Origin: Volvox africanus
Taxonomy: Eukaryota; Chlorophyta; Chlorophyceae; Chlamydomonadales; Volvocaceae
Direction of reading: 5' to 3'
DNA length: 64,000 nt
Assembly: GCA_030268105.1 (NCBI GenBank)
Contig: BSDZ01000008.1
Location: 4,464,001 to 4,528,000 of the forward strand
The position numbers were made by a program, and so were the translations under genes. The notes beneath the pieces were generated by a model. That model worked only from the letters and a program-made list of their open reading frames with translations, searched no databases and was not told the origin of the DNA. Shown here in pieces: positions 1 to 13,600 of this stretch. The stretch's first letter is position 1, and each line of letters begins with the position of its first letter.

Positions 1-229
1 AACGATTTCATGAAGCAAAGGCCATTATATCAAAATGCACGGACAAGTGTCGCAACGCGCAAGTTTGAAGAAGGCAGTCAAACCCCCAGTCAAACGTCCG
101 AAGCCTTCTCTTACCTTCAACAGAGCCTGCACGGATCCCTTAAAGGAAACATTTTCGTTAGCTGTTTCAATGTTTGCCTGTCAAGAGAACCAAAGCGTGG
201 CGTAGTAAGTTTAGGTAAACGTTGACTCA

Positions 230-560
230 ACGGACATCTTCTGAACCAGAACAACCGTATTCACTTGCCAGCAGCTCAGACTTGGTCTTCTCCATTTCCG
301 CATGATTATCGTGGTCCATGCTTGCCAGTTCACCGGCCCGGTTGTCGGGCTGTCCTTGCTTCACACCCTTTCTCAGCTCGCCAAAGCGAGACTCCATGCA
401 ATCGCACAAAACATTCTTAGTCATGTTGAAAGGATACTCAGAAGCCAGCCCGACAAAGAAGTGTTCGAGGTTTTAGGTAGCCAGCAATTTGGTCAGAAGG
501 GACAGGTCAACACACAGGTATTTGTCGATATGCTGCACTGCAAGCTAGAATTAAGGTACA
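230..560 (-). pseudogene. Degenerate coding remnant, possibly transposon-derived
   Basis: On the minus strand one frame reads as plausible protein from about 560 to 230: a stretch containing VQHIDKYLCVDLSLL, a TAA stop near 470, then in the same frame HFFVGLASEYPFN and a charged segment with ESRFGELRKG and MDHDNHAEMEKTK. The internal stop and a TAG just upstream mean it is not an intact gene. The composition (balanced charged residues, no low complexity) suggests a former gene or transposon ORF rather than a chance frame. I do not recognise the family. The overlapping plus-strand ORF at 302-733 looks like its shadow. Confidence 0.28.
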
Positions 561-733
561 TACGTGAGCTTGTATTTGAGTACAAGCAACTGGACATTGA
601 TTGGTCGCCGGTCGCCAAGCTATACAGCCTGGTGGTGTTGACCAGCGTTGACCACACGAAAGGAGGCTCATACAAGTCAATAACCATTATCCAAGCCTCA
701 CATGTTAATGAGTGGAGCCTGTCCGGTCGTTAA

Positions 734-3700
734 TAACTTAAACCCATCCTTAAAAGCGTATGGCTTCTGTATGGCTGGATAAAGTGCCATCATTATACCA
801 ATGCTTTCGCTGCTGACCTGTCTGAATCCTGGATATCGGTCATCCTTCGTCCTGGTCCGTTAAGTACGCAACAGCTACGTGGTGCGAGCATGCCGGTGCG
901 GGATACAGATGCAGGTTTTGGTTGGTTCACAGCGGCACTGGTTTCCTACAATTGGGTCTGCCACGCAGCCCATCCGGTGTCTCCAGACCAAAGTGGCCCT
1001 GGTCCCGGAGCCCATAACTGACAACCGCTGTGCACCTACGTGATGTGTGCGGGAAAGAACGGAAGACGACGACGCAACATTTATTTGTACCCGCATTTGT
1101 ACCCGCATGGGTCCCCTGGCGGGGGAAAGTATATGTATGTCGTCTATCTTTTGAATGCCCTAGCTACGTCCTATCCCTATCCCTGCCACTGCCGGCCATC
1201 GCATAATAATGCGCTGACAGGGGTTTGCTATCCGTGAAAGCAGACGGCGCAACCATAGTATTTAATACCACGCACGTCGGATTTGGTCCAGGCTCGCGTG
1301 TCATTGACTCTCACGAGATCATACCTTCCAACATCATATACATACATCATATAATATATATTCAGGCACGACTGTTATGGCACGACTAATATGACCCTAG
1401 AGTTCCAGGTTCTACCCCGACCGAGAGCGGGCCAGAGAACCTAATCTTTAGGGCAGCGTGCCCCCATGTCGATGGACGGTGATGACCCCTATTGAAGTGA
1501 CCTGCGAGCTGACCAGGAGCGGAGTTGATGCCTTAATTGATTCGGCAGATTCCGCTGGATGCCGGTGGTGGGTGCTGAACCTGGAAAATCCTGGGAAAAC
1601 CACTGATTTCGGAGAAGTCGGCATGGGAGACTGGATGAGGGTGCCCCGAAACACCGGGGAAGGTAGGGACTGCCAGGTTAGTGGCCACGGGTGATGTACC
1701 CCCCTATCCTACACACATATATATACATGTTCTAAACTCGTAGCTAGCCCCTCGTTCGTAAGGGTGGATTTGAATGGGTGCGAGGGACTATTATTCGGCA
1801 TGCATAAGGATCCACTCGCTCTTATCTGGTTGGCCGTGCGAGCGAGGGCGAGGAGCGAGCTCACAAAGGTCGAGTGATGAATGAGTGATGTGAGTGATGA
1901 TGAGTGAGTGAAGTTAAGAGGGCAGCATATACACATACGTCTCGATCGACGTGTGTTGCGGATTTTTAATTTTAATTTAAACATTTCGGCAGGACCTAAG
2001 CTTTTAGTTTGGATTGTTTTGAGCTGCGGACACATCCCGGGGCAAGCAGGGGAGACCCGGCGGCCTGCTCTGCCATGCGACTGACAGTGACGGACGAGCT
2101 CAAGTAAGGCACGTGTTAAAATGTTGTTTTTACTTCTATTCATTTCAGCAATAAAAAGCAAGCAATTGTATTTAGATCCTTGCCTAGCTTGCATCCATGT
2201 GTATGTCTAAGAGAGACAGAGACGTTCCGAACATCAGGTATCAGGAGCCAATGACAGAAAAGCAAAGTCGAACATGTCGTTAGGCTAAGTCATCCACAGG
2301 ACACTGTGAAGTCAAACGATTTCCCACTGACTGCAGAACTTCCGAAATAAGTCATAAACCCAAGTATATGGTATATTAGGGTTTCCTGGTTTTCGGGTGG
2401 GAACGGTGTAAAATGCCTGCAATGCACCATGTTGCTGCGGCGTGTTGACAGGTATGCATTTGTAAGTAAGTTTAAGCGTCCCACCATGGATGCAGCATGC
2501 AAACGCGTAAGCAGCACCCTTACACGTCATGACATGACAGGTAAATTGCAGTTCTAGCTGATACCATACGTAGAAATCCTGTGGGGGAAGGTGAAAAGCT
2601 TGTAACTACAGTCATGCTTGATTAAATATTTAGTATTAAATCATGAATTTTCTCCAATCTACAGCCTGGCGCTATTTTAGTATGGCAAGAAATGCAATCT
2701 AGCAACGATCAGATTGAAATTTAAGATATCTCGTGATAACGCAAACATCAAGGTGAAATTCTGATACAAATGTCTTTGGTTATCATTATGTGGTCATGCA
2801 CTGATACATCAAAAACTTTACATACATTCATTATTTTGTCGGTAATTATCTGGTCATTTTCTGACGGCACCGCGCTCCCGCTACTGTGGTTACGTACTAC
2901 AATAATAGCTGCTGCTCCGCTAAACAAAACTTTTAAAGCTACATCCCGTAAATATAAAGGAGCGATTTTTCGAATCATTCCTTACCTGCGGATAAGTTAT
3001 TATTATTCAATTCCTTTTCCTAACTTACTCAAACAGACTCGGTTATATTCCTAATGGCTCTGGATTTTGGTCAAAGTACAAAGTCTTAAAAACAAAATCA
3101 TCGCCAGGAAAAAACTGCTATTATTAGCTACTTTGCGTAATTGGCTATATAGGTCCTCTATCGTATAAGCTGTTTAAAAAACCTCTGGATACTTGTAAAA
3201 AAACTACCAGATTTTAGTGGCATGCGTGCTCAGGAACGAGGAGGAAGTGTCCTGTCCATGCTTTTGTATTGACTTGCCGCACTGTGGTTAGCTGCGAAAA
3301 ATAACATCATCATCCTTACGTCAACTCCACCTTCCTTACAACTTGGGAACGGATAATCCCATGGAATGCACGCACACGTCACCAATCTGCGCGCGCCGAC
3401 AAGCTGCGGACATCCGTAGGGGCACCTCCAGGCCGCCGCGTCCAATCTCGCAGGCTCGCTTGCTGCGTAATCCAGTTCTGGGTAAGTTCCTCCCCAGCAA
3501 AAAGTTCCTGTACCGCTGTTGGCGTTGAGCCTTATTAACGTATACACAAATCTCTAGATCCCTAAAACCATAACGAACCTACACCGGTGCAAAGCACTCT
3601 GACCTGCCTGCCTCAGCACCCTACATCAGGTAAGAAGCTTCGTTCAGATAACAGTGACAGTGCCGGACATAACCCTGTCAGCCAGATGGGCACAGCCCCT

Positions 3701-6700
3701 TGAATAAACACGCATACTGCGCTCGTAACATCACTCCGCACACAACGGCGATGGACACGCATCACAAGTTGCTCACGCCGCTATTAGCTCCCCGTAGGTG
3801 AGTTTTGTGCGGCAGCCCATTGCTTCGCTGCCACAATGGTTGCGGTGTGCATACCGAAGAACGCCCTCGATTTAAACCTGGCAGATTCGTTATGAACGGA
3901 ACTAAATATAGTTCAGTCAACATATCTTATTAAGCACCACCTGAATAGGGCGGTAGTAGACACTGCTGCTGCACCGCCAAAAAGAGGCCGGAGCTCGTGC
4001 TGAATAATCATGTGCTCCCTCGCACCAAACAAAAGCCTCTGGAGATTTGAAAAAGCTGCAAACTCCAAAAAACCTCTGTTCTGCTGCTGCAGCACGTATC
4101 CTACGATCCACAACGATATCGCAATGCTTCTCGCACCACCATAACACCGCAACAGCGACAGGACCGCTCCCAACGGAACTGACAAAACACCGCCCTCTCT
4201 ATGGTTACGATTTCACCTTCGAAGACCATGCACCCTGACGATTGGCTCCACGGCGAGCCACGCGGCGCAACGCTATAAAGGGGCCGTTAGCAGCTGACCA
4301 AATTACCGTCAGCACATTGCCGCAGCCTGGCCGTCAAGGAAAGTCATGCACAAATTAAATACTCGAGGCTGAACCCACCGTTATACAATGCTCTTCTGCC
4401 GCAGCTGTCCAGGAACTGCAGCGACAACACCAGTATGTCGACCCCGCAAACATCATTATGTGCCGGTAATGGTCCCGGTCTGAAACGCACGCGACGTCAG
4501 TGGATGGCTGCATGCTCCGCTCCGAGCTGCCACCACCAGCACCAAACCGACACAGGCACCAAACGCATAACAACTCCTCGATAGAAGCTGAGACTGCATC
4601 TTGAAAGATTGAAGGACCAAGAGCCCTATCAAATGAATAGAACCTTGAAGGGCCGTGCTGGAAACGACGAGCCCAAATAATCGACGAACACCGCACATGG
4701 CACCAGAAGGAAATGTAATTGTTTAAGCTGCCTACAAGTAAACAGTTCGGGGGGAGGGGATTGGGTATGCCGCCCTTGCAATGAATATCCATCCTGTGCA
4801 GATCAGAAGGCAACCACCGGCCTGTCTGAATAGGAAAACGCCATCTACACGAAAGTGTACAGTGCTATAACGAAGACGGTTTGCCAAAGCACGCTCGTGC
4901 CCAAAGCAACTCTTCAAGTCCCAAACACGCGCGCCTGCCTTAGAAAGTCCTATTCTAGACGGCGACCAACAATTCAAAGCCCCCGAGCTGATCAGTACGG
5001 ACGTGTTTTCCATGGCAAAGCCATAAATGCACATTTGTCTTTTTCTGCGCTTAGCCATGAGTGCAAATGCTAGCAACCTATACTGAAGCCATCTTGCACA
5101 ATGTCTGCGCCTGCAACCATCAGTGTATGCGCTCGCGCTGTCAAAATACGGTCGACTTGGGCTGCAATTGGCGCGCCTGCATGAATGCACGCACGCATAC
5201 CCCCCACCGCCAACATCGCACTCACGGTCAAATCAGGGCCCCTCAACCTCCCTACATTACCTGGCATATACTCATACTCGCACACAACAGAGCGACGCGC
5301 CTAAACAGAGAGGCTGCACGAGCACGAACACCTAGGTAGCTAGCTAGAACCTAACATGATGCAGTGGGAGCGATCCAGCTCTCCACGCGGCTGCAAAATC
5401 CTTTACTACACTCTAGCTCGCCGTCCAGCATACTCTAGAAACACGATAACGGCCAATGCATGTATTTCCCGACCAGGAACGGAACCAGCGGGCACCTGGT
5501 AAGCGTTGATACTGTCCATACCACATGTGCAAGGTTAGAAAAGTCTTGCATCAGGGGATCAACGCCGCGCACGGAGCACAACATGCTTGCCCCGGCTGCC
5601 GACTGACTAATGATCTGCACTCGCTCCTACGTACCCATAATGCACGAACCTTTTCCTGCATCTAAAGGACGTGTAGTGATATGGCTAGCCGAGTGTGCTA
5701 TATGACGCCATGTAGCCTAGGCATGAGGGCGGCGGGCCCCCCTCTCCAGCCAACGGCTTCGCGTACCTGTTTAGATCCGGTCACTATCCTAAATAACGCC
5801 GTCCTCCGACAAAAAACAATCACCATTGAACAGCGGCGAATCTGCAGTCCGCCCACCCATGCTGCCACCGGCTTCGAGCGGCCAACCAAAGGGGCAGGCA
5901 GCCCAGGCGACTTCCACCAGCAAAACCGTCTTGTTCGTTAGCGTACAGCCGCCCAAGAGGTCGAGCGCTCGAAGGCGGTAATAACGCGCAAAACATCAAA
6001 CTCTAATCGCTGCGGAGCCGCTGCCTTGCGCCCAGCAGCACTGTCGACGCACGAACTTGGCTTGGATATGTTCGCCTCCTGTGTGATGTGCGCCGCAGGT
6101 GAGGACAGCGCCTTGCAAAGGTCCACCGGCACTGCAAGTTGGGAACATGTCAAGAGATGGCACCTCATAAAATGGGCGGTCATCTGATGTGGCAATATAT
6201 GAAACCCCGAACTTGCACGGCACAGAACGCAGGGATGGGTACCGTACTAGCACGCTCACCATAACTCATAAATAAACCATACCTTGCGCGGCCGGCAGTG
6301 GCAGAGATGCAACAGGGCCGAGAGGCCGGTTCGCGATTTGGAGCCCGTCCATTAACCGCTCCATAGTAGGCTTGCATTGGGAGTCAACCAAGGCCTTCGT
6401 TGGGTGGCGTGTATGGCCGTCGGGGCTATCAAGTCTACTACGCGACGGTGAACTCCAAGCACACGTTCTCGTAGCCAGAAAATAAAGTGGGTTACTAACG
6501 GACGGGGAAACAGGGAAATGGGCTGACGAATCAAAGCTGCCCTCGGGGTCCACAAGAGCCGGTGAACGCCCCCGGAGACGGGATAGCTGCCTCCTGCTGG
6601 AAGATGACCCAAGGCGTTGGGGGCTCAATGCAGTGGACGGATCGAAAACAGGGTGGTCGTGCGCCCTTTGATTCTTGCGCGGAGGCCTCGATGGAATGGT

Positions 6701-8776
6701 TATTGGCTGCGAAGCCAGTGGAACGAGCAAAACTGTCTCAATAGCGGTACGAGTCTCCAACGCATCCCTCCGTGGCTCATTAGCTGAGATGGGTAACCAA
6801 GTGGCAAGCGAACCAACCTCTTCGGGGAGGTCTATCACTTCATCCTGCGGCAAAAGGAGGCGGACCCACCAGTGATGTTGCCAAGGTGCCGCATTGTAAG
6901 ACGAAAAAAGTGACCTACATCCAGGCCATGTGATATAACCAGAAATCCATCATGAACGGTTTAAAATGAGTCCAAACACCCTGTCGAGAATATTAGCCCA
7001 TCGGCATGGACGGCGGCGATCCGCCGGCTAATAGGGGCCCTACAAGGCAGAGCTGCAACACAACCTCAACGGATATCCATTAGACTTCAGTAATGGAGTG
7101 AAACAGCCAAACTGCTTGGATTACTTCAGGATAAGTTTGCAGCGTCATTTTACACAAAGATGATTAAACTTTCGGTATACAAGCGTATTCATACCATAAA
7201 CGTCTTGAGCATGCACAATTGGATATCCCGATGTATAGGAGAGCTCTCCATGTGGAGGCATGGCCCCTCACCGTGCTTACCATCGTCACGTGAATCCACG
7301 AAGATATACCCAGCAGGCTGCTTCTAGTTGTAGGATGGCATGTATAATGAATGACGCGGATAGTACCTTCAGCGTCCTCATAACATAAACCAATTATAAT
7401 GTAAGAAACACGACCGCCGTACCTACATCGTGCCGTCATTTGAAAGGCGGAGGATAACCTGCGGGGAGAGTGAACGCATAAGCCAGCAATCTACCCAGTT
7501 GCCGGAACGTAGTCTACGTGTGTCTGTAACGACACTGGATTTTGGAAATCGTCAATCGTTTTCACTATCGCCTAGCCATACATTTTCAATGATCGTTTTA
7601 AGGATGGCAGATTCTTGACAGACTCTTACCTTAGATTCCATACCTCATTGAAACGAGCTCAGACATGCGCAGACGGGCGTTGTTTCAAAAGTACCTTCTA
7701 TCGGGTCGTGAATCGAATGAAATGTCGTGAATTTGGCGCTTCCGACGCGGGTCGTGGTCAAAAAATGACTATCTGAGGTCAAGGGGCCCCTTGCGTCTCT
7801 CCTAGCCTGCGAGCGCAATGTTGGGACTATCGGTGACACATGGGGACGCACTGTCTGCTCGCAATCCAAGTGTTTGCGGATAAGTTATACTTGTGTCAGC
7901 ATATAACGAAGTTCCCACTTGCTTTCGTATTCAGCTATCGTACTTACCGTACGACAACTCCTACCTCGTGCGGAACTAGGTGCCCGAATCATAGCCACGT
8001 ACTTGGAAAGGTATACGCGTTGCTCTATCAGCCCATCTGTCCTCACCCTTTTGGCAATTTCAGGCTGCTGACCAGGCCCAACGATGCCAACGTTATGAGT
8101 GTACTTCTGCTATGGTGTACATCTGTTGATTGGATTTTCAGGTCCCACGAAGCATCTTTTTAAGTCGACGAAATGTGTTCCATCATTGACTGCCCGGGTC
8201 GCTGGTACTTACGAAGCTGTCAGGCATTTCCCTTCACCAGCTTACAAAGGGATCCTGCACTCGCGGTGGCCTACGAACTATGCGCATCTGATACGGCATG
8301 CCTGGGGAATAGGCTATATGCGCACATCCATTTCTGATGGAATGCTCCGAAGGAAACACCGTTTCTTCCAATATCCCCAGTTCTCTTTTAAGGCCGCTGG
8401 CAAGTTGCTGGGCCATGAACCCGAAATGGGACTATAACGGAAAACATCGGGTTTCTTCGTCTTATTGTTACGGACTTAACTTTTCCCTGTTATTTGTTCT
8501 TAGGGTTTAAAGCAAGGTAAGTTGCAGGGCGGCAAGTATCGATTATGGCAGTGGCAGCAGGGGAGGATCGAGTCCTCCGGTTGCCGTTCGTACAGCAAAG
8601 GTTCCACATGACTTGGTCTTGGCAATACACACGGGTTTTGGTGCAGGGTTGTCAGCCCCCGCCAGCCCCGCAGTAGCAGTGGCAGTGGCAGGCGGCAGCA
8701 GGACGCAGGGTCTGTACGTGGTTATCATATGTTCCATTGCAGCACATCACTCACTACGGCAACAAAGGAGAGCTGC
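734..8776. other. Long region without a supportable gene
   Basis: No recognisable protein family, RNA gene or mobile element was found here on either strand. ORFs are short, overlap on both strands and lack family motifs. The longest is a 195-codon minus-strand frame at 6266-6853, Pro/Ser/Arg-rich, with PQDEVIDLPEEVGSLATWLP near its start. It could be an exon or a transposon remnant, but nothing confirms it. A short TGAGTGATG-type simple repeat lies at about 1876-1912. Confidence 0.5.
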
Positions 8777-8979
8777 AGGGTCGGTGGTGGGGCATGTCAG
8801 GAAGCCCATGAGGGGGTGGAGGTTACAACCGAATACGGGCAACCATTTCCCCGGAAGGACGATGAAGGGCTGATTCAGGTGTGAGAGATTATTGGTGATA
8901 ATTGTGCCGTCGTTGCTGGGCTGGTTGTCTTGCAAGGAGAGGGGTTCATAGCCAATAGTGACCCACGGGTCAGCCGCAA
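8777..8979 (-). repeat. Left arm of a 203-bp perfect inverted repeat
   Basis: This arm is the exact reverse complement of 9672-9874 as far as I can align it by eye; both arms are 203 bp with no gaps. Identity stops abruptly at both ends. The outer boundary is at 8777 (inside agctgcAGGGTCGG) and the inner boundary at 8979. I saw no obvious target-site duplication immediately outside. Protein frames inside this arm are identical in both copies because the DNA is identical, so they are not evidence of a gene. Confidence 0.9.
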
Positions 8980-9671
8980 TATTTGTACATGGCCACATGA
9001 AGAAGACTCGCCTCAGCTGTTGTACGGGCAGGCACAAAAACATATATAATTTAAAGATCTCTCGATAGATGGATCTCCGGCACAGTTGCAACGCAAGCGT
9101 CAAACGTTTCTCACTACAGTTATCCAATTCCAGGACGGAAACGGGTATAGGCCATCGAGATTACCAAGTGGAAACGGAGGAGGCGCTGTGGCCATGTACT
9201 CGAGGGCAAACGCGGACGGACTTCCGCGCCTACTGAACAACAGGGCGAGTAGAGCAATCCCTTTCCGACTAGGTCCCTCTGCTGCGGCAACACCTCCTGA
9301 TGATTCATATTTGATTACAAAAAAGGAGCTCTCTTCCAACAACATGATGATGACGCTCGGAAGTGAATTGAATGGAACTTACAGAGAGTCGATGACGGAT
9401 ACAACGCGAATGACTTGGAGCCCGTTTCCCAAGAATCAAAAGAGATGCAAAACAAATTGCGGGATTTTCGCTACTATAGACAGCCTTATTTTGATATATT
9501 TGGCTGACAACACCTCGATGGCTTCACTTCATCCTTGTCCGCCATCGTTTTACAACGCAGCACAGGTCGCGGGTTGTTTGCAGCAATAAACCTTGACGTA
9601 CCATAACTGGTTTAATTATCGTTACTACGACCGGAGCGCATCAGCTATATCTAGCAGTGCCCCGCCGTGTG
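8980..9671. mobile_element. 692-bp core between the 203-bp inverted arms; possible TIR or foldback element
   Basis: With the two arms this makes a 1,098-bp unit (8777-9874) shaped like a terminal-inverted-repeat or foldback element. A 167-codon plus-strand ORF (9086-9589) lies almost wholly inside the core and ends just before the right arm. It has no motif I recognise and no transposase DDE signature. The element may be non-autonomous, or it may be a local inverted duplication. Confidence 0.4.
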
Positions 9672-9874
9672 TTGCGGCTGACCCGTGGGTCACTATTGGC
9701 TATGAACCCCTCTCCTTGCAAGACAACCAGCCCAGCAACGACGGCACAATTATCACCAATAATCTCTCACACCTGAATCAGCCCTTCATTGTCCTTCCGG
9801 GGAAATGGTTGCCCGTATTCGGTTGTAACCTCCACCCCCTCATGGGCTTCCTGACATGCCCCACCACCGACCCT
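9672..9874 (+). repeat. Right arm of the 203-bp perfect inverted repeat
   Basis: Reverse complement of 8777-8979. Eight bases beyond its outer end begins a separate repeat motif (AACCCAGCCTGGGTT followed by GATCGTTG units), which recurs near 22.9 kb. Confidence 0.9.
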
Positions 9875-9882
9875 AACCGCTC

Positions 9883-9932
9883 AAACCCAGCCTGGGTTGG
9901 GATCTTTAGATCGTTGGATCGTTGGATCGTTC
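9883..9932 (+). repeat. Dispersed repeat: near-palindrome plus 8-bp tandem units (copy 1)
   Basis: A near-palindromic AACCCAGCCTGGGTT core is followed by GGGATCTTTA and then three tandem ATCGTTGG-type units. A second copy at 22889-22942 keeps the same palindrome and layout, but its tandem unit is ATCTTTGG. Shared architecture with diverged units points to a dispersed repeat family. Confidence 0.6.
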
Positions 9933-10337
9933 CCACCGCCACCTGCCACATCATTCATTGAGTTACAAACGCCGCTCAAGACCATGACCTGACCTACACA
10001 CGGCCATTTTCGGTTCATCTCTTCGTCTCTTCTCGTCTTCACCCCCGCCCCCCGGCCCCCGCCGGGATATCGATCCGGATTTCTCTTTAGGCGTCCCACT
10101 GGGTTCACACTTTAACTCCCAACCCTTTCCCCTCTCCGATTTTCCTCTTGCCGCTCTGCCGCACTGCCAGGCGTAACATGGGCCTTATGACAGTGAAGAG
10201 GTGGTTAATGCCTAGGGTCACCTCGCTGCCCCAGAACCCTCATTTCGCCCACCTCCGCCGTACCATCCTCATACCCACCATCCTAATACGCACAACCCTC
10301 GCCCGCTCCCCCATGTGGGCCTCGTGCCTTATCGCAG

Positions 10338-10638
10338 TATCGCTTGGAGCGGAAGGTGGGGGAGGGCACCTATGGTGTTGTCTACAGAGCTACGGAGGTG
10401 TCTACCGGGCAGATCGTAGCGGTCAAGGTACGTGTCGCCACCTTCCGGGGGCTTAGAGGAGATCTGGAGGGGGGGAGGGGGGGAAGGGTCGAGCGGCTGG
10501 TGGGAGCGGGCGGGCGAGGTTAGCCACGTAGGTAGGTTTCCGAATCGACCCAGAACCGCGCCAGCAGCGCTACTGCGGCTGCTACTGCCCGCATTTCCCC
10601 AACCTCTCCCCCTCTCTCCCGGCACGCTGGGGACATAC

Positions 10639-10679
<41 letters not shown>

Positions 10680-13600
10680 ATGTCCACACAAGGAAGCTGA
10701 GTTGCGATGCACACGTCAAGACAGCGCTCTGAGAGCGTTCCCCCCGTCACGATGGGTCTTAGATACATCATGACATGCACTTAGACGTACGGCACAAGCT
10801 GTACCGCTGCTGCGCTGGTGTGTCATTCGTGTCCGGGGTTCGGAGGGCGAATGGGCTACATGAAACCCAGGCACCGTCTCGCCGCCGGCTGCAGTAGTGG
10901 CTGATAGTACGCATCATCATCACAGTTCATAATGCTCTTCTTTCGCTCTTTCGTTTTTTCGTTTTTTCGCTTCTATTTGCGATCTTAACGGCTACATGGT
11001 TTACGCGCTCTCCTTTCCAGCTTCACGACCTTGTACGCCCCCATTGTACGACACCAGCCTCTGACATCCCTTCCGCTCGACTCGTAATCGGATCTGCTAC
11101 AGCAGTTCGGGTTCCGAATATTCGCCCCGCCCGCCTGTCTACCCCTCAGGAGATGCGGCCAGACGACAGCGAGGAGGGTGTGCCTAGCAGCGCGCTGAGG
11201 GAGATTGCCATATTGCTGGAGCTGCGGCACGAGAACGTGGTTAGGTGAGGGGTGAAAGCTGGTTGCGGAACTGCTTGGAGGCAGTGGCGCGGTAAGCGGT
11301 TGGCCGTCTGACGAGTTGTTAGCAACTAACGCCTAGGTCTGGCCACTTGATTTGACCAGTTCTAGCCGCTTTGGTCGGGTTGTCGTTATTGATAAATAAT
11401 GTACGCTAATTGGTACATCATGACTGATTCATGGTGGGGCATCCATGACCAAGATGCCCCTTGGTACTTTGGACAACGTCAGCCGTAGTCCGACCTTCAT
11501 GGTTAGCTAATCCTCGCTCCTTCAGTATCAGCACCACCACCACCACCACCACCACCACCGCCACCACCGCCACCACCAGCTGGCTCGTTTCATTCGTCTT
11601 TCTCCCCCCCCCCCCCGCCACCCCACCCCACCCCACCCGATCTCAACGGCACAGGCTCCGAGAAGTTACTCGAGATTACAACAATCCCGAGTCGCAGCGC
11701 ACCTCTCAACTGTTTTTGGTGTTTGACTTTCTGGTGGGCACTTGGGTGGTTCTTGGGTAGGCGTGTCTTTGTGCCGTGTGTATGTGTGTGTACGGGCTGG
11801 GGGATAGGGGGTGGGTGGATAAGGGGTGGAGGATAGGGGGTGTAGGGGCTAGTGGGTGGGGGATAGGGCCTCAGTGGACACAGGTGGCATGTCGAGGTGT
11901 ACATGTGTACGGCAGCATGTACGGTTGCAACGGAGATGACTGGTGAGAGGGAATGGGAGTTGTATAGCTCGCTTAGGGTATTCCCGTACATGGTCGCACA
12001 ATGGCAGGCTCACATCCATTGCGACTCCCTTTGCAAAGGCTCGTCCCCGCCCCTCATCTCCTTTCCCCACACCCTCCCCGTCCCTCTCCCCCCCCCACCG
12101 AGTACACAGGATTTGGACCTCCACCGGCTGATGCACATCTACCCTCAACTGGGTTCCAATGCTCGCCTCATTAAGGTGTGAGCACATCGTGAATATTCAT
12201 ACTGTACTGTACGGCATACATACGGCAAAATTGCGATCTTCACAAAAGTAATCCTTATGGGATGCCGTCTCCGAAGTTTCTTCTATATGACTCAATTGGA
12301 TTCCCCCAACAATGTCCCTCTCGACGTTTTCCGATGTGACGTGCTTATAGAGTGTCTGGGTCCGTGAGAGAGGGGGAGAGGAGTGGGAGATCATGGAGAT
12401 CATTGAGATCATGGGGGCGTGTGTGTCTTGGAGGACATGGACATGGATATATGGATAAAATCCCAGCAAGTGGTATGTGAGGAGGGCTCGGACCTTCCCC
12501 CACTTCCGGCCCCGACCCCCTTACGAGGGAGGCCCGGGCCTTCGCGGGGCGGGACTTCGCGACGCCATCAGTTCGCATCCGTCTGCCAATCTGCGTGTCT
12601 GGCGGTATCACACACAGCCACAAACACACACACATACACACATTCAACAAGCATACATACACATGCATGCACCCCTAATTGCATCTCGACTTTCATGGAG
12701 GGTCCGAATCCCGATGCCGTACATCTACAAACCCACCTGCACCTGCCTTTTCTCCACCGCCTCGTCGCCGGGGTAATGTACCCCATGGGGCTTTTGCCTT
12801 CTGCATGCCGTACTTGCGCATGGTTCGACTTTACGCACGGTACAATACAGTACTACACGTACCAGATGCTGAGCGGGCTGGATTATTGCCACAAACGGCG
12901 GATCCTCCACCGAGATTTGAAGCCTCAGGTCAGTTTTCCGCGTCAGCTTCTCCCCTAGGGATGAGGTCAACCGCCATCATCCGATCATCACGGTTAGTTA
13001 GCACTTAGTTGTACTTAAAATTTGTGTACGGCTTCTCCACACTGATATTAGTCTCGTGTATTCGCCTTCCGCCCTCAGGCCCCCCCCTCCCCCCTTTGTT
13101 GCACTCGTTGTTGCTACTCACGCCGCGTCTACGCGAACTGCCGCAACCGCCAGAACCTGCTCATTGATGTGCGCCACGGCAACCGCCTGAAGGTGGCCGA
13201 TTTTGGGCTGAGCCGGGCCTTCGGAGTGCCGGTCAGGCTGCTTAGCCCCGAGGTGTGTGCGTGTGTGTGTGCGTATGTGTGTGTGCCTATGTGAAGTGTA
13301 TGTGTGTGGGGGGGAAGGGGGCTAGATGGGGTTTGCGGGCTGCCAGAGTCGGCAAGGGGAGGCGGTCTCTAGGGGAGACGAAGGAGAAGGAGGAGAAGGA
13401 GGAGAAGGAGGAGAAGGAGGAGAAGGAGGGGAAGGAGGTTAAGGAGGGGAAGGAGGAGGAGGAGGGGAAGGAGGGAAAGGAGGGGAAGGAGGAGAAGGAG
13501 GGGAAGGAGGGGAAGGAGGGGAACAACCAAATGAAAAACCAGCATGGTGAGATCCGGCAACCGTGCGGTAACCCACATGTCGCCGTACACATCAGACTCT

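Noticed and set aside
302..733. 143-codon plus-strand ORF
   Set aside because: The opposite strand carries the more protein-like, though broken, frame; no motif on the plus strand.
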